Positions 12,301-23,334 of a stretch of DNA of 64,000 nt are shown piece by piece. Numbering within the stretch: the stretch's first letter is position 1; each line of letters starts with the position of its first letter. The stretch is from Sodiomyces alkalinus F11 (taxonomy: Eukaryota > Ascomycota > Sordariomycetes > Glomerellales > Plectosphaerellaceae), in assembly GCF_003711515.1 (NCBI RefSeq), contig NW_021167091.1, positions 494,313 to 558,312 on the forward strand, given 5' to 3'. Position numbers and translations under genes: made by a program. The notes beneath the pieces were generated by a model, which was not told the origin of the DNA, did no database searches, and was given only the letters and a program-made list of their open reading frames with translations.

Positions 12301-12900
12301 AAGGGTAAGCAGCGTATTAGCTTAGGGGCAATACTATAGTAGCTATAATTATAGGGGGTAGTATAGGTTAAAGTTCCCTATAAGGATATATCGGCCCCGT
12401 AATAGTGTTATATCGAATATATCTTATAGGGGTATATTCTAGGGGGTCCTGGCTAATTAATAGTTCTCTAAGTAAATCGACTAGATTATAAGGGTATGAT
12501 CTCCGGTCCCGAATATAACCGCGTAGGTATCGCGGTAGGCCTGCTATATCCACGTATATAACGGGTGTCTTTTATAGATATATAAAAGGGTATAGCGTCC
12601 TCCTTAGATTAGCCGGTATACCCCTTAGGAGGGGTATATAGGCCTTTCGTGAAACGGTTAAGGCCGGGTTCCTGAATTACTATTATATCGTACTCGGCGC
12701 GGTACTGGAGCGGTAGCTCCCGCCGCGCCTAACTCCTCCCTATATTCTCCGAAAGGATATAGATTTCTATTAATTAAAAAAGGGGGGGGGGGGGTTAAGA
12801 TAATATACCCGGTATAACCGGGGTCTAGCTCTAGGGTTCTTACTACGGTGCTTTACCGGCCCTATAGGGGCCTATATAGGCGTTTATCGGGCCTAGTATC
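9340..12900 (-). pseudogene. L1-a ORF2: endonuclease and reverse transcriptase remnant
   Basis: The minus strand carries an exonuclease/endonuclease/phosphatase block: ILIGNFNLY at about 12390-12365 is the LxGDFN motif with Asp changed to Asn. The RT catalytic box is GFTDNTNIIAF at about 10727-10694 (usual FADD). A Cys-rich end lies near 9700-9340. The endonuclease nicks target DNA and RT primes from the nick. No RNase H domain was recognised, unlike family 2. All frames are full of TAA/TAG. The runs of G at about 11517-11530 and 12782-12794 are longer than in sister copies. Confidence 0.75.
12782..12794 (-). repeat. 13-G run (C run in sense) at the L1-a ORF1/ORF2 junction
   Basis: Homopolymer between the end of ORF1 and the start of the endonuclease. 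The sister copy L1-d has 12 C at the same place (46670-46681). Its kept position and changing length suggest slippage, possibly used for ORF2 expression, or simple instability. Confidence 0.7.
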
Positions 12901-12989
12901 GGGGAGCCCTCCTACCCCCTAGTCCTTGTTAGGGGCTATAAAAGGGTCGGTCCTAGTTCTAGGCGATAATAATCGGGGGGAAGATCTAG

Positions 12990-14372
12990 GGCTACCGCGG
13001 GTATACCGCTTCGGTTTAGCGGGTAATATCAAAGTCTTTAGCTTAGTACTTATACGTTTTACGGGTTTTCTCGGCCTTTTTCTTTAGTAATCGGTATATA
13101 TCGTTAAAGGTATTATAGTCTCTGGTATAGGCGGTATAGTGGCGGGGGCGCCCCGGCGCCGTAGCTTTATAGTATCTTAGGCCCTAAGGGTATACCGATT
13201 TAGGCTTAGCGTAATAGCGGTATACCCTCTCAATTATAGGGTAGCTATTCGCCTAGTAGCCGAAGTATAGGTATTTATAGCACCTTAGGGGACTAAGGTC
13301 GGGATTATATAGTTTATAGATATAGCTACCCCCTTAAAGAGGAGGGTATTCCGGATAAGGCTCGTTACCCTTTCCGGCGAAGCCGATTCCATAAGGAGGA
13401 GTATTACCCTATTAGTGCCGTGGCGGAGTACCCGCTATTATACTCGGATAATTTTTACCTTAGGGTTCGTGTCTTATAGAGATACTAGTAAGTCTTTTTC
13501 GGATAGGGCGTTAAGGACCTCCTAAGGGATAGCCTTAGCTAGTATAGGGTAAATATATACAGCTAGGGTAGCTCTTTTACTAAAGGCCTTTTTAATCTAT
13601 TATTCTTTATAGGTAGCTTATTACTATACCCCTTCGGTAAAGGTAAGGTAGATATCTCCGTTTAGTAGCTTCTATGCCGTTACGGTATTATATCGGGTAG
13701 TTATAGCGTTTATAGCTTAGATAATCTCCTTTGGGTTCTATCTTTAAGGGGCTAATCTTCGAGGAGGGTTCTTTAGCGGATAATTAATTCCCGGTAATGC
13801 CTAGCAGGGATTACTTTAGGGGGGGCGGGGTCCTATAGCGGTACCGTTATAGGAGCCCGGGCTATAATATTAGCCTAAGTCTTTTTCGTGCTATTTATTC
13901 CTTTTCAGAGTTCCTCTCGTATAACGTAATAAACGGTAGCGTGTAGGTATACTAATAGTATCGCGCCGGCGTCCTTATAGGTAATACGTATCGTGATTAG
14001 TTCTTTTATTAGCTCCACGACCTACTTAATTATATTCTTATTAGCTAGTAAGGCCTGAATTTCTGCCTTAATCTTAGTTACTCTTGGTTCCGGGGGGCGT
14101 AATAGTCCCCTTTCGGTCTTATATCGGTTCTACGCTATATCCCGCTACGAGAAAGGGGGGTGGGGGGGGGGAGCGCTTATATTACGAAAAGTAGGCCTAT
14201 TACGAATTCGACGTGGACGAAATCGGGATGATAGGGGCGGGATTATCCTACGTCTCTTCCGGTTATACCGTAGCGCCGGTATTACGGTGCCGCTACGATA
14301 GTATCCCGGGAGGGAGGCGGTGGTTATAATCTCTATCTTAGTAGTTTTATCGATTTTACTCCTATTATGCAC
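12990..14372 (-). pseudogene. L1-a ORF1 (gag-like RNA-binding protein) remnant
   Basis: Frame begins with MHNRSKIDKTTKIEIITTAS at 14372 (minus) and aligns with L1-d from about 45090. Toward its end (about 13300-13150), positions corresponding to the Cys/His knuckles of L1-d are changed by C-to-T mutation. Such ORF1 proteins coat the LINE RNA. The first 75 codons are still open, then stops accumulate. Confidence 0.65.
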
Positions 14373-14390
14373 CCGTGGTTAATAGGCGTG

Positions 14391-15213
14391 GCCGAGGTTC
14401 GTGGATATCCCTTACCTAAAATACGCTATACGGTTAGATAAGTTTAGGCTATAAAGACGACACGTTGCCTGACTACGATATACCACCTTATACTCGAATT
14501 TAAGAATTGAAATACTAAGGTCTATAACTGAACTAGGTTTTTTATCTTCGGATTTTCCTAGATACAAATACTTAGGTTTCTTACCTACAGGTTTTCCTAG
14601 CACTATGAAAAGGGCTTTCTAATTTTCCCTTACTAAGAAATCAAGGGTTTTTTAATTTTTCCCTTAGAGGTTTTCTTTTATTTTTCCTCTTATAATTAGT
14701 CCTAGTTAGTTAACTAGGGTTTCTGCGCTATAACTCTATAATATATATACTCGTTTTAAGCTGCTCCTTCTTATATAAAAACCAGCTTACGGGGGGGTGT
14801 TCATATTAATATCCTTAATATCCTTCGAGTATATCCTTCGTACTCGAATAAAGGATATCTTCCCCGTAAGCCTAGACCGTTCTCTTTCGAGTTAGTTTAT
14901 CTAATACGAGTCAGACAAAGAATATAAAGGATTACGATATTACTACGATATCGATCTGTACTATGATACTATTACGATATCGATCCTTTTATAAAGAATA
15001 AAGGATATTAACCCGTTCCCTCGGTTCGGTTCTTTCCTTTCTTTATTCTGTATTCTTGATCCTTTATCTTAATCGCTTTTTCGATCCGAAGAAGATATAC
15101 TGCGCGCGCAGAGATCTGACCTTATAATCCCATTATTACCTTCTTATATTTCCACTGCTTTTCGTGACTTTCGTCCCTTCCGCTTATCCGATATCTTTAA
15201 AGATCTTTAAAAC
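14391..15213. other. Spacer between L1-a and L1-b, less RIP-mutated, LTR-like piece
   Basis: This 0.8 kb keeps more CA and TG than its neighbours and is not shared with other parts of the window. At 14790-14800 a purine tract gggggggtg is followed at once by TGTTCATATTAATATCC, which looks like a polypurine tract next to an LTR start. Inside are short repeats: an inverted cgagta/tactcg near 14826-14853 and two copies of ttacgatatcgatc (about 14937 and 14971). It may be a solo LTR or LTR end of a third family, or pre-insertion DNA. No gene seen. Confidence 0.35.

Positions 15214-15291
<78 letters not shown>
15214..15291. repeat. (TTA)n microsatellite, 3' tail of L1-b
   Basis: About 26 uninterrupted units, reading (TAA)n on the minus strand. 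The same tail, 7 units, ends L1-c at 43601-43621, and in both the next bases are tcattat followed by matching 3' UTR. So the triplet run is the LINE 3' terminus, not an unrelated microsatellite. Confidence 0.8.
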
Positions 15292-16107
15292 CATTATCAA
15301 TCTTAGTCCGCTATCCTAACTAATCTATAGGCGCCTTTCTAGGCTATACGGTCCTTCGCGGGTGGCTATAGAGGGAAAAACCCGGGTAAAACCCAGGGAA
15401 AACCCCTATATACTTCCTTAGGTGGAGTAGTACCGCTACAGGGCCGATATAGCCCCGGTTCGTCTCTACTCTATATCTAGATTATACCTTTAGGCTAGTA
15501 GCTAACGGGAAGTATAGCAGGCTAGTAGTTAGGTAGGTTAGCCTAAGCTAATCGTTAGCGACGGAGTAGGGGCTAAGGGGGTACCGCCACGCCTCCGTGG
15601 TATGGAGGCTACGGCCTTTTAGCCTCGGCCTCCCTATATCCCTAAGGATTATACCTTATATTCCTTCTACTCGGTTAATAAAGAGAGTAAGGGGAGGTAA
15701 ACGCCTCTTACCTCCCTTAGGTAGGTTCTTGCTATATCCGGCGGCAGGTAGGGGGAATAGGGCTCTACCCTATTATAAAATTAGATAGTTAATATCCTAT
15801 AAGGTCTTTATGCCTTTTTTCCCTCTCTCTTCCTTTTATAACCCTAATAAATTTATTATAGGTTTCCTCCTAATCTATTCCCGCTTATAGTACCGCCGGC
15901 TTATCGTTACGGCTTTATACTAATAGTAAACCCCTTTAGTTTTCCTCGTTTATTTTTCTATTATAATTAGACTATAAGTGCTTTATAGGTACCGCCGTGG
16001 TAGCGTAGTAGCGTAGGGTTAACTAGGTAGTATAGTATTAATTTATATATATAAATATTTAATCGGTAGTAATAGTATAATATAGGTTCTCCTAATAGCG
16101 TAGTGGT
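15214..16107 (-). mobile_element. L1-b 3' UTR segment, left of G2
   Basis: About 0.8 kb matching 43601-44400 of L1-c in the same orientation, including the gggccgatatagccccgg stem and the tagggttaactaggtagtat block. It shows no coding signal. It is separated from the rest of L1-b by G2; joined at the G2 target site it reads on into 23335, as in L1-c. Confidence 0.75.
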
Positions 16108-16320
16108 TATTACGGGTTGACACCGATATAGAGGATCCGGCTATACTCCGGATCTTCCTGACTACGCGCTTAGTTAACGGACCTATATCGCTAAGTTATC
16201 GCTACCTTATAGCTAGCCTAGCACTATAGACTTTTCTCCTTTTTCCGTCTTCCTTCCTTAATTCTAGATAATCTATTACTACGATCTTACTTAGTACTAT
16301 AACCTATAACTAATCGTTTA
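16108..16320 (+). repeat. G2 5' LTR
   Basis: 213 bp, aligned end to end with 23122-23334. Begins tattacgggttgac (probably TGTTACGGG before RIP) and ends ...cgttta (right copy ...attca). It contains a short hairpin atccgg/ccggat near 16133-16151 kept in both LTRs. Confidence 0.88.
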
Positions 16321-16699
16321 TATATCTAGAACTTACCGATACCTACGCGTTACGCTAGCGATAGATTAGGATCCTAACACTACCGCCTAGTAACCTATTA
16401 GAATTAAATAGGTTATAGAATAGACGAATTAACGGTTCGAAGAAAATAACCGAGCCCTAAATATAAGGCTAGGCCCTCTCTATAAATAATATACCGATAT
16501 TAACTTAAGGCTTACTCCGATATAAGAATACTACTCGGAAATACACTAGTTTATAGACCGATAACTCGTAAGAGAAGATACCGATAAGCGATAACGCTAG
16601 TTAGTCGAATAGCTTATAGCCCGGCTCCTAGGATCGCTTACCCCGTAGAACCTAACGCCGCTTAACCTAAATATTCCGGCTCTCTTATAAACCCCGATA

Positions 16700-17520
16700 A
16701 TACTTATACGAGTAGAGTCTACCCTATCACCGGTTCTATCGCCTACGCTATAGCCGATAATAATAGTAATCGCCCTGACCTTAACGGCGATACCCTATAA
16801 GACTATTAATAGCCTAGCGAAGTTCTTAGGGAAGCGAGTATACTATAGCGCGTAGGCCTACACGATACGGTAGAAGCTTATAATCGATAGCGACTTATTC
16901 TAGAATAATATATAAGCTTAATACACGATTTATAATTACCTAAGGCCTAAAGTATAATAGGTTATATTAGCCTTCTATAAAAATAATACGCCGGGTAAGC
17001 TTATAAACCCTAATAACTTTATAGCGTATCTTAATTATACCTACCTTAACCCCACGGAATAATTACGGGCCGCCTAAGCCTTATGTATAATTCGTTAACG
17101 AACCGATAAATTATTTACCGCCTTTTTACCCTATTTTAAAAGATAGATTACCCTTACGGGTAGTACCGAATAGGAAGCTACTATATAGATTTTATTCCTT
17201 AAAGGAGCGATTATTTCGCGACTTAGGGATAAACTTATCTCCGCCCAAATCCCTACTAACTACTATACTATATAGGTTAACGGCGTATAAGAGATCGCCG
17301 GGAAACTTAAAGGTAATTAGTTTAAATAAAACTACGATAAATAAGCTTAAGACTATATAACCGCGAAGAAGGATACCGATAGCGATACGAAGATAGGCGG
17401 AGTAAACTATATTAGCGATAGGAAGGCGAAGTAAAAGACTCGGATATACTATAACTATAATAAAAAGGGGTATATCGCGCGGAACTATAAAAAGCTAAAG
17501 GAAAACTAAGATATAGTCCA
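16700..17520 (+). pseudogene. G2 gag remnant with decayed zinc knuckle
   Basis: One frame runs from about 17000, with FIAYLNYTYLNPTE, LRAA.ALYIIR and RTDKLFTAFLPYF, to a decayed CCHC box at 17441-17491: YYNYNKKGYIARNYK. Each of the cysteines and the histidine of a C-x2-C-x4-H-x4-C knuckle is now Tyr (TGC/CAC to TAT/TAC), a clean RIP footprint. Gag forms the particle and binds RNA. Confidence 0.8.
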
Positions 17521-17649
17521 GAAAGTTAACGAGACTCGTATAAAAGATCGCGATAAGAGCGGGGATAAGTCGATTAATAAGGATAACTCGGAAAAAAAGT
17601 AACTCTAACGCGAAAACGGGTATTAGAGCCAATAGCCGCGATATAGCGG

Positions 17650-18250
17650 GAGTAAGAGGTATTTAAAGTATATACTAGTAATAACCCGGTATTTATAATA
17701 GCTAAAGTACACAAACGGTATATCCTCGCCTTTATTAATATTAGTTATAACTATTATACTATTATAAGTGAATAGTTTACCTAAAGACTCTAATTACTAT
17801 TAGTTAATAAGACGAATCGATTACTAAATAGCTTCTTAGAAGCTACCGGGACTATTAGTAGCGCGGGGATTACTATTTACAAGCTTAAGATTAGCGGTTA
17901 CCCGTAGAGGATATTCGTATATATAGTGCCCGGGCTTAATTAAGATATATTCCTCGGGAAGCCCTAGATAGAATAAAACGATATAATATACTACGCTAAA
18001 GATAAACGGCTTTATTATAGAGTAGCCGGATTAAATATATAACTTTAGTATAAAAAGGAACCTACTGGAGTATAAGCTATCCGCGACGCCTATTTAGTTA
18101 CGGGATCTATATTCACGGGTATTATTCGACGACTATAATAAAAGGGTAAGGAAGTCTTAATCTAGGGAGTAAGCTTAAGGGATATCGAAAAAGCGTTATA
18201 TAAGAAATAACTAATAGACCTAAAGGACTTTATACCTAAAGAGTTACTAC
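17650..18250 (+). pseudogene. G2 protease remnant
   Basis: Between gag and RT. The frame ALINISYNYYTIISE at about 17729-17775 fits a retropepsin start (usual LID.G...N.ISE) with the catalytic Asp changed to Asn. It would cleave the gag-pol polyprotein. Heavily interrupted. Confidence 0.6.
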
Positions 18251-19180
18251 GAGAATTCGGCGACCTATTCGCGCCTAATAAGGCTAATTATTTACCGCTA
18301 TACTAATTAGGAGTCGATTATAAGGTAAACCTTATACCCGGAAATGACCGTAAGGAATTATCGCTTCCTTAGGGGCTACTCTATAATATATTAAGAGAAT
18401 AACTCTTAGTATTACGGAAAATACTTATTAACCTAATAGATAAAGGATTTATCCGTGCTAATAGTTCGGAAGCCGCGGCTCCTATCCTCTTTATAAGAAA
18501 GCTAGGCGGAGGACTTCGATTTTATTATAACTATTAAGCGTTAAACGCGATTACTAAGCGAGATTATTATATATTTCCCCTAATCGCTAAGATATTATAA
18601 AACCTAAGCTAAGTAAAATAGTTTCTAAAGCTTAATATAATTACCGCTTTCTATAAGATTAGGATAGCCTTAGGACACGAATATAAGACTATATTCCGAA
18701 CTCGGTTTAGGCTTTTCGAATAGCTTATCTATCTATTCGGCCTAAATAGAGCTCCCACGACTTTCTAATAATATATTAATAAGATACTATAGGGTTTCTT
18801 AGATAACTTTATTACCGCTTATATCGACGATATCCTAGTTTACTCTAATAAGAGTTAGGCTAATTATAAGGCGAAGGTAAAATGGGTACTCCGCGTACTC
18901 GTAGACGCTAGCCTAAACCTAGATCCGTTAAAGTATAAGTTTAGCGTAAAGATAGTAAAGTACCTAGGATTTATAATTACCGCGGGGAAAGGCGTGTTTT
19001 ATAACCTAGAGAAGTTATAAGTTATTCGCGAGTAGGAAACGCCTATAATAGTTAAGGGCGTGCGAAGCTTCTTAGGGTTTACGAATTATTACTAAATCTT
19101 TATTAAGGATTTTTTAGGGATCTTAGCCCCGTTAATAGCATTAACTAAGAAAGACTATACCTTTTAATAGGGTCTTAAGG
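18250..19180 (+). pseudogene. G2 reverse transcriptase remnant
   Basis: Well preserved Ty3/gypsy RT apart from stops: ALNAITKRDYYIFPLI, ITAFYKIRIALGHEYKT, then the intact catalytic box AYIDDILVYSN at 18816-18850, followed by DASLNLDPLKYKFSVK and KYLGFIIT. The order and spacing match chromovirus RT. Stops are TAA and TAG at positions expected to be Gln or Trp. Confidence 0.9.
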
Positions 19181-19640
19181 AAAAAGCGGCCTTTCGCGAG
19201 CTAAAGGCGAGGTTCTAAGAAGGACCGATACTATAATAGTAAGACTTAGTAAATAAGATATTTATCGAGATAGACTATTTAGGGTTTACCCTTAAGGGTA
19301 GCCTAATATAAGAAGACACGGACGGAAGTTATTATATAGTCGTATACTACTCTTATAAACTTAATAAAGCGAAATATGACTACCTAATCTATAATAAGGA
19401 AATACTAACGATTATAAGTTATTTAATATTATAGCGGGCTAAGCTTATTAGTTATAGGTAGTTTATAGTCCTCTTTAACTATAAGGCCCTTAAATACTTT
19501 ATAATAAAGCGAATACTTACTAAGTAATAAAACCGATAGGCTAATAAGTTTATATAGTTCGATTTCGTGCTTAAGTATCGGAAAGGAAAGGATAACGCGA
19601 TAACGGACGCCCTCTTACGTTAATAATAAGATAAGCCCTA
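19180..19640 (+). pseudogene. G2 RNase H remnant
   Basis: FIEIDYLGFTLKGSLI at about 19261-19310 is the start of the gypsy RNase H domain (usual .ETDASD.A.G..L.Q), followed by YSYKLNKAKYDYLIYNKE and a final KYRKGKDNAITDALLR (about 19577-19620). It degrades the RNA strand after first-strand synthesis. Confidence 0.8.
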
Positions 19641-19959
19641 GGATATAATAAACGAATAGGAGTAATCTTATTATATTTAATTAATTCCCGATACCGTGAT
19701 TCTACCTAGTATTCGCTATATTAATAGCGGTTAAACGATCTTCGAGGCGGACTAAGAGTTATAACGATTATAGGATAAGACGCTTATAACCGACGAATAA
19801 TATTAAGGAGCCCTATTTACGGTTACTAAAAAAGAATAATAGTTCCTATTATTATTAGAATTAAAGCTATAAATAGCCGAGTACTTAGTCTTTACGACTA
19901 GGTTACTATTATTCCGCGACCGAATTTAGGTGCCCGGGTCTACTAAAAGGTCGATATTA

Positions 19960-20900
19960 TAAAGGAGGATCGTCTAATTAATATATAATTTAGTAATTAA
20001 AGGATACCGTAAACACGAAAATACTATTACCTTAGTAACGCGTCGCTTTTTCTAGCTAAGGATAAATAAGGATATCCGATAATTTATCCGGAACTACGAC
20101 GTTTACGAAAAGGGGTATATATAGAGAAATACGAAATAAAGCCTTTTACGCCCCCTCCCGGTACTAGAATAAATACGGAGTAACCTATTAATAGATTTTA
20201 TAATAGACCTACTACTAGCCGGCGAGAAGAAGGCGCGCTACCTTTAGGTTATTATAGACCGTCTAACTAAGGCTATGATATTAGAAGCGATAAGGATAAT
20301 AAACGCCGAAGCTTACACGGAACGGTTCCTATACTATTATTTCCTGTTCTACGGAATACCTAGGTCGATTATTAGTAACCGAGGCTTAAACTAGATAAGT
20401 AGGTTCTAAAAGCACTTTTATAAGCTTATACAGATATCGCGTAAGCTTAGTATAGTATACTACCCTTAGACCGATAAAGTAATAGAGTGTATAAACTAAG
20501 AAGTGTAAGCTTATTTATAAGCCTTTATCTATCACGCTTAGGACGACTAGGATCGCTTATTACCCGTAGTATAACTAGCCTTAAATAACCGCGAGAGCTC
20601 CGTAACGGGGTTTAGTCCTTTCTTCTTAGAATATAGCTACTATATTAATCCGATCTAGATAACCGAGGAGCCCTTTTTGGAACCTAAAGTATTAGCGGCC
20701 TATAACCTATTACGCTATTTATAGGAAGCGACTAAGTTCGCCTAGGCCGCGATCGTGTTAATATAACTTAGAAATAAGGAGTCTACTAACTAATATCGTA
20801 TACCGGCTAAGCGTTTTAAGGTTAACGACTTAGTCTATCTATTATTAGCTAACAATTTAACTCCGTAATTATTATAAAAGCTTAACTAGCTTTATCGTAA
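19960..20900 (+). pseudogene. G2 integrase remnant
   Basis: Contains GYRKHENTITLVTRRFF (zinc-binding H2C2 region, about 20002-20052), LLIDFIIDLL (first Asp, about 20188-20217), SIISNRGLN at 20366-20392 (second catalytic Asp now Asn) and TDKVIE at 20470-20487 (catalytic Glu). Order fits the D,D-35-E integrase of Ty3/gypsy. Confidence 0.8.
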
Positions 20901-21119
20901 ATACTAAGTTATAAAGGTAATTAGCCTATATATAGTTAAGCTCGCCGTACTATTATAGATCTACACTTAAATCTATATAGACTTATTATATCGCGCGGGC
21001 GATAACCCCCTTCCGGGATAAGTAGTAGATAACCCTTAATTACCGCCTATTCGAGAAGTAACCGATAGTAAAGAATAGGAAGTCGAGGAAATCCTCTACG
21101 CGAGGACGAAGAGGCGAGG

Positions 21120-21245
21120 TAGGGGATTAAGATATAAAGTACTAGTATAATAGGTAGGATACTATAAGCCTATATAGGAACCTCTAGAATTATTAGCGTA
21201 AACGCGGGTACTCGATAAGTTTAAAGGGACATTCAGCTTAGTAAT
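21120..21245 (+). pseudogene. G2 chromodomain remnant
   Basis: YKVLV, V, GYYKPI, EPLELLA at about 21132-21200, with TAG/TAA codons where a chromodomain has Trp or Gln, right after integrase. It identifies G2 as a chromovirus; the domain would bind methylated histone H3 and direct insertion. Confidence 0.75.
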
Positions 21246-21599
21246 AATGAATAATAGCCTATTAAATACTTTCGCGTTATTATAATATAGGAACTGATAA
21301 ATAAGCGATTATATCGTGATAATTAGAAGGGAGTAAGAGTCGGATTTAGTTTAGGCCGGATAGGCCCCGCGCCTTAGCTACGCTTAATATAAGCTTAGAT
21401 TAATATCCTTAGCCTCGAAATTGCTATCCTCGGGATTATCGACTTCCGTGAAAGTCTTACCTTTATCGCCCCGTTATAGGTTAGAGTCTATCTCCTTAAC
21501 CATATCGTTATTTTCGTTATTACTATTATCGGGGATTATAATTATACTAGCGATAGTCGTACTTATAGGCGTAAAAGCCCGTCTATACTCCGCGTATTA

Positions 21600-22660
21600 T
21601 TAGAGTTCGGAAATTATAATATTAGCGTAACCGAGTATAAGTATCTCCCTAAATAACCGAGTATACTCTTTTAGCTTTATAAGACTAAAGCGTTTAAAGT
21701 CTTTATCCGATAATATTAACCCTAATAAAGGAGTAGGAGTAATAGGATAGGTATTCTTTTCCGCTATAATATTAAGAGGGACTAAGCCTAAAACTACTAT
21801 TTTACCTATAACCTTATAAGGAGGAGATAAGGCTCGCTATTCCGCCTTAATAATAACCTCCTCTAAAGACGATACGTTTAGTCCCGACGCTATCTTTTCT
21901 ATAACCTCCGAGGGAGGAGAAGAGATTAGCGTAATTACCTATTAATAACCTTTATTACCGGAGGAAGCGAGGCTAGTTTAATTACTTTATTAATAACCTT
22001 AGGAAAAGGTAATAAGGCTAATTACGGTACTACCGCTTCTTAGACCTCCTAGGGAGGAGAAAGGGCTAGCGCAATTACCGTGCTAGGAGCCTTTACGGGA
22101 TATATAGCTATAGGTAATATTATTATCGTCGCTTCCCTAGCTATAAGGGTATCCTAGAATACCGCGTAGGTATTAAGATACGGTTTTTACTCCTAGAAGA
22201 AGAGTTAGCGATACTATCACGACCTCTTAAGGGGAGGAAGTCTTATAGGGGCGTTCTTATTATTATCGCTAATAAGGGTAGCTATCTTAAATAACCTCTA
22301 CGTATAGCCTTTAAGGTATATTAGGAGAGGAGTATACCGATATATCTTCGTAGAGTATACATAGTATTTCTTCCCCCGATTAGTCTAGCTATAATAAAGG
22401 CGCTTATACTTCTTATCGGCGATATCGCGCGTATAAGGGAGGTAAAGCTTAGTATAAATACTACCGGGAGGGTATTTAGGAGGCCGATTACCCGCCGATT
22501 TCTTCTTTTTAGGCGGCGGTAAGGGCGATAACGCAAATTATTATACGGTTAGTATCGCCTTAAGACGTAAAAGCGATATACCTATATCGTTATCGGCGGC
22601 ACGCTTATTACTATTATTACCCTTATTATCGCCGGGGGCTAGTGCTATCTATAAAAACGA
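21600..22660 (-). pseudogene. Possible antisense reading frame in the G2 3' region
   Basis: Opposite to pol, one frame can be followed for about 1 kb, interrupted almost only by TAA/TAG. It has a basic part (SPLPPPKKKKSAGN, TRDIADKKYKRLYYS, about 22520-22360), then an alanine/proline-rich part (APSTVIALALSPP, about 22110-22070) and a Leu-rich end. I recognise no family. Some LTR retrotransposons carry antisense ORFs between pol and the 3' LTR. Since RIP removes TGA-type stops in all frames, this is weak evidence for coding. The short open stretch 22321-22536 is in another frame and is probably a shadow. Confidence 0.35.
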
Positions 22661-23097
22661 TATAAGTTAGCGAAGGGTTCCTAATACAAAGATCGCGAGC
22701 GAGAAACGGCTTACCTTAGACGGGGAACTCTTAAACTAACCGAGTATTATTATTATTATTTAAGGATAGGGGATATTAGAGGAATTATCGCTATAAGGAA
22801 GAACGAGTATATACGGAACCGCTATTACTATTATTATTATTATTATTAAAGGTAAGGAGGGGAATAGAGGAAAAGAGGGCCTATAAGGAAAACGGGGCTA
22901 ATATATCTATAGATAGTATCTACGCGAGGGTAGCCTATATTATTATTTCGGGTATATAAATAAAGGTTAGTAGGCTACCTAAGATTTCTTCAATATCGAG
23001 GTAAGGGCGAGGTAAGATAAAGGGACGCGACTATTCCTTTATCACCGCGACGTAAAGGGGAGCTAAACCACGATAGTAACGCGCGGTTATATAACCC

Positions 23098-23120
23098 CTG
23101 GAGGGAGAGGGGGGGGGGTA
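23098..23120 (+). other. G2 polypurine tract
   Basis: Purine run ggagggagagggggggggg just before the 3' LTR at 23122, the usual primer site for plus-strand DNA synthesis. Confidence 0.7.
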
Positions 23121-23121
23121 G

Positions 23122-23334
23122 TATTACGGGTTAACCCTGATATAGAGGATCCGGCTATACTCCGGATCTTCCTAACTACGCGCTTAGCTAATAAACCTAT
23201 ATTACTAAGTTATCGCTACCTTATAACTAGCCTAGCGCTATAGACTTTTCTCCTTTTTCCTTCTTCCTTCCTTAGTTCTAGATAATCTATTATTACGACC
23301 TTACTTAGTGCCACGACCTATGACTAGTTATTCA
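23122..23334 (+). repeat. G2 3' LTR
   Basis: 213 bp partner of 16108-16320, with C/T and G/A differences. It keeps TCA at its end where the 5' LTR has TTA. Confidence 0.88.

Larger units (their letters stand above)
8774..14390 (-). mobile_element. L1-a: LINE (family 1), nearly full length, 3' end displaced by G1
   Basis: Minus-strand non-LTR retrotransposon. It aligns along its length with L1-b (23335-27173), L1-c (43601-45058) and the reverse complement of L1-d (45085-51925). The 5' end is at about 14390, where similarity with L1-d begins. ORF1 lies right, endonuclease and RT follow leftward, and the 3' UTR runs into G1 at 8773; the last part of the 3' UTR and the tail would lie left of the window. 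The layout resembles fungal Tad1-type LINEs, but I cannot place the clade without a tree. Strong CA/TG loss. Confidence 0.85.
16108..23334 (+). mobile_element. G2: RIP-degraded Ty3/gypsy chromovirus with both LTRs
   Basis: Two 213-bp LTRs (16108-16320, 23122-23334) flank gag, protease, RT, RNase H, integrase and chromodomain remnants in order on the plus strand. Flanks tagtggt (16101-16107) and tagtagt (23335-23341) differ by one G/A, so a target-site duplication of 4 to 7 bp is likely. It lies in the 3' UTR of L1-b. About 1.9 kb between chromodomain and 3' LTR hold a possible antisense reading frame. Nearly every CA/TG site is lost; the RT catalytic box survives. Confidence 0.9.

Noticed and set aside
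12368..12553. 61-codon open frame on the minus strand as an independent gene
   Set aside because: It is a stretch of the L1-a endonuclease frame between stops.
14412..14603. 63-codon open frame on the minus strand
   Set aside because: Short, no homologue recognised, in a spacer with no other coding signal; expected by chance.
16091..16107. tRNA A-box-like sequence tagcgtagtggt before the G2 LTR
   Set aside because: No matching anticodon arm or B box in register; the sister copy L1-c lacks it, and the following bases belong to the G2 LTR.
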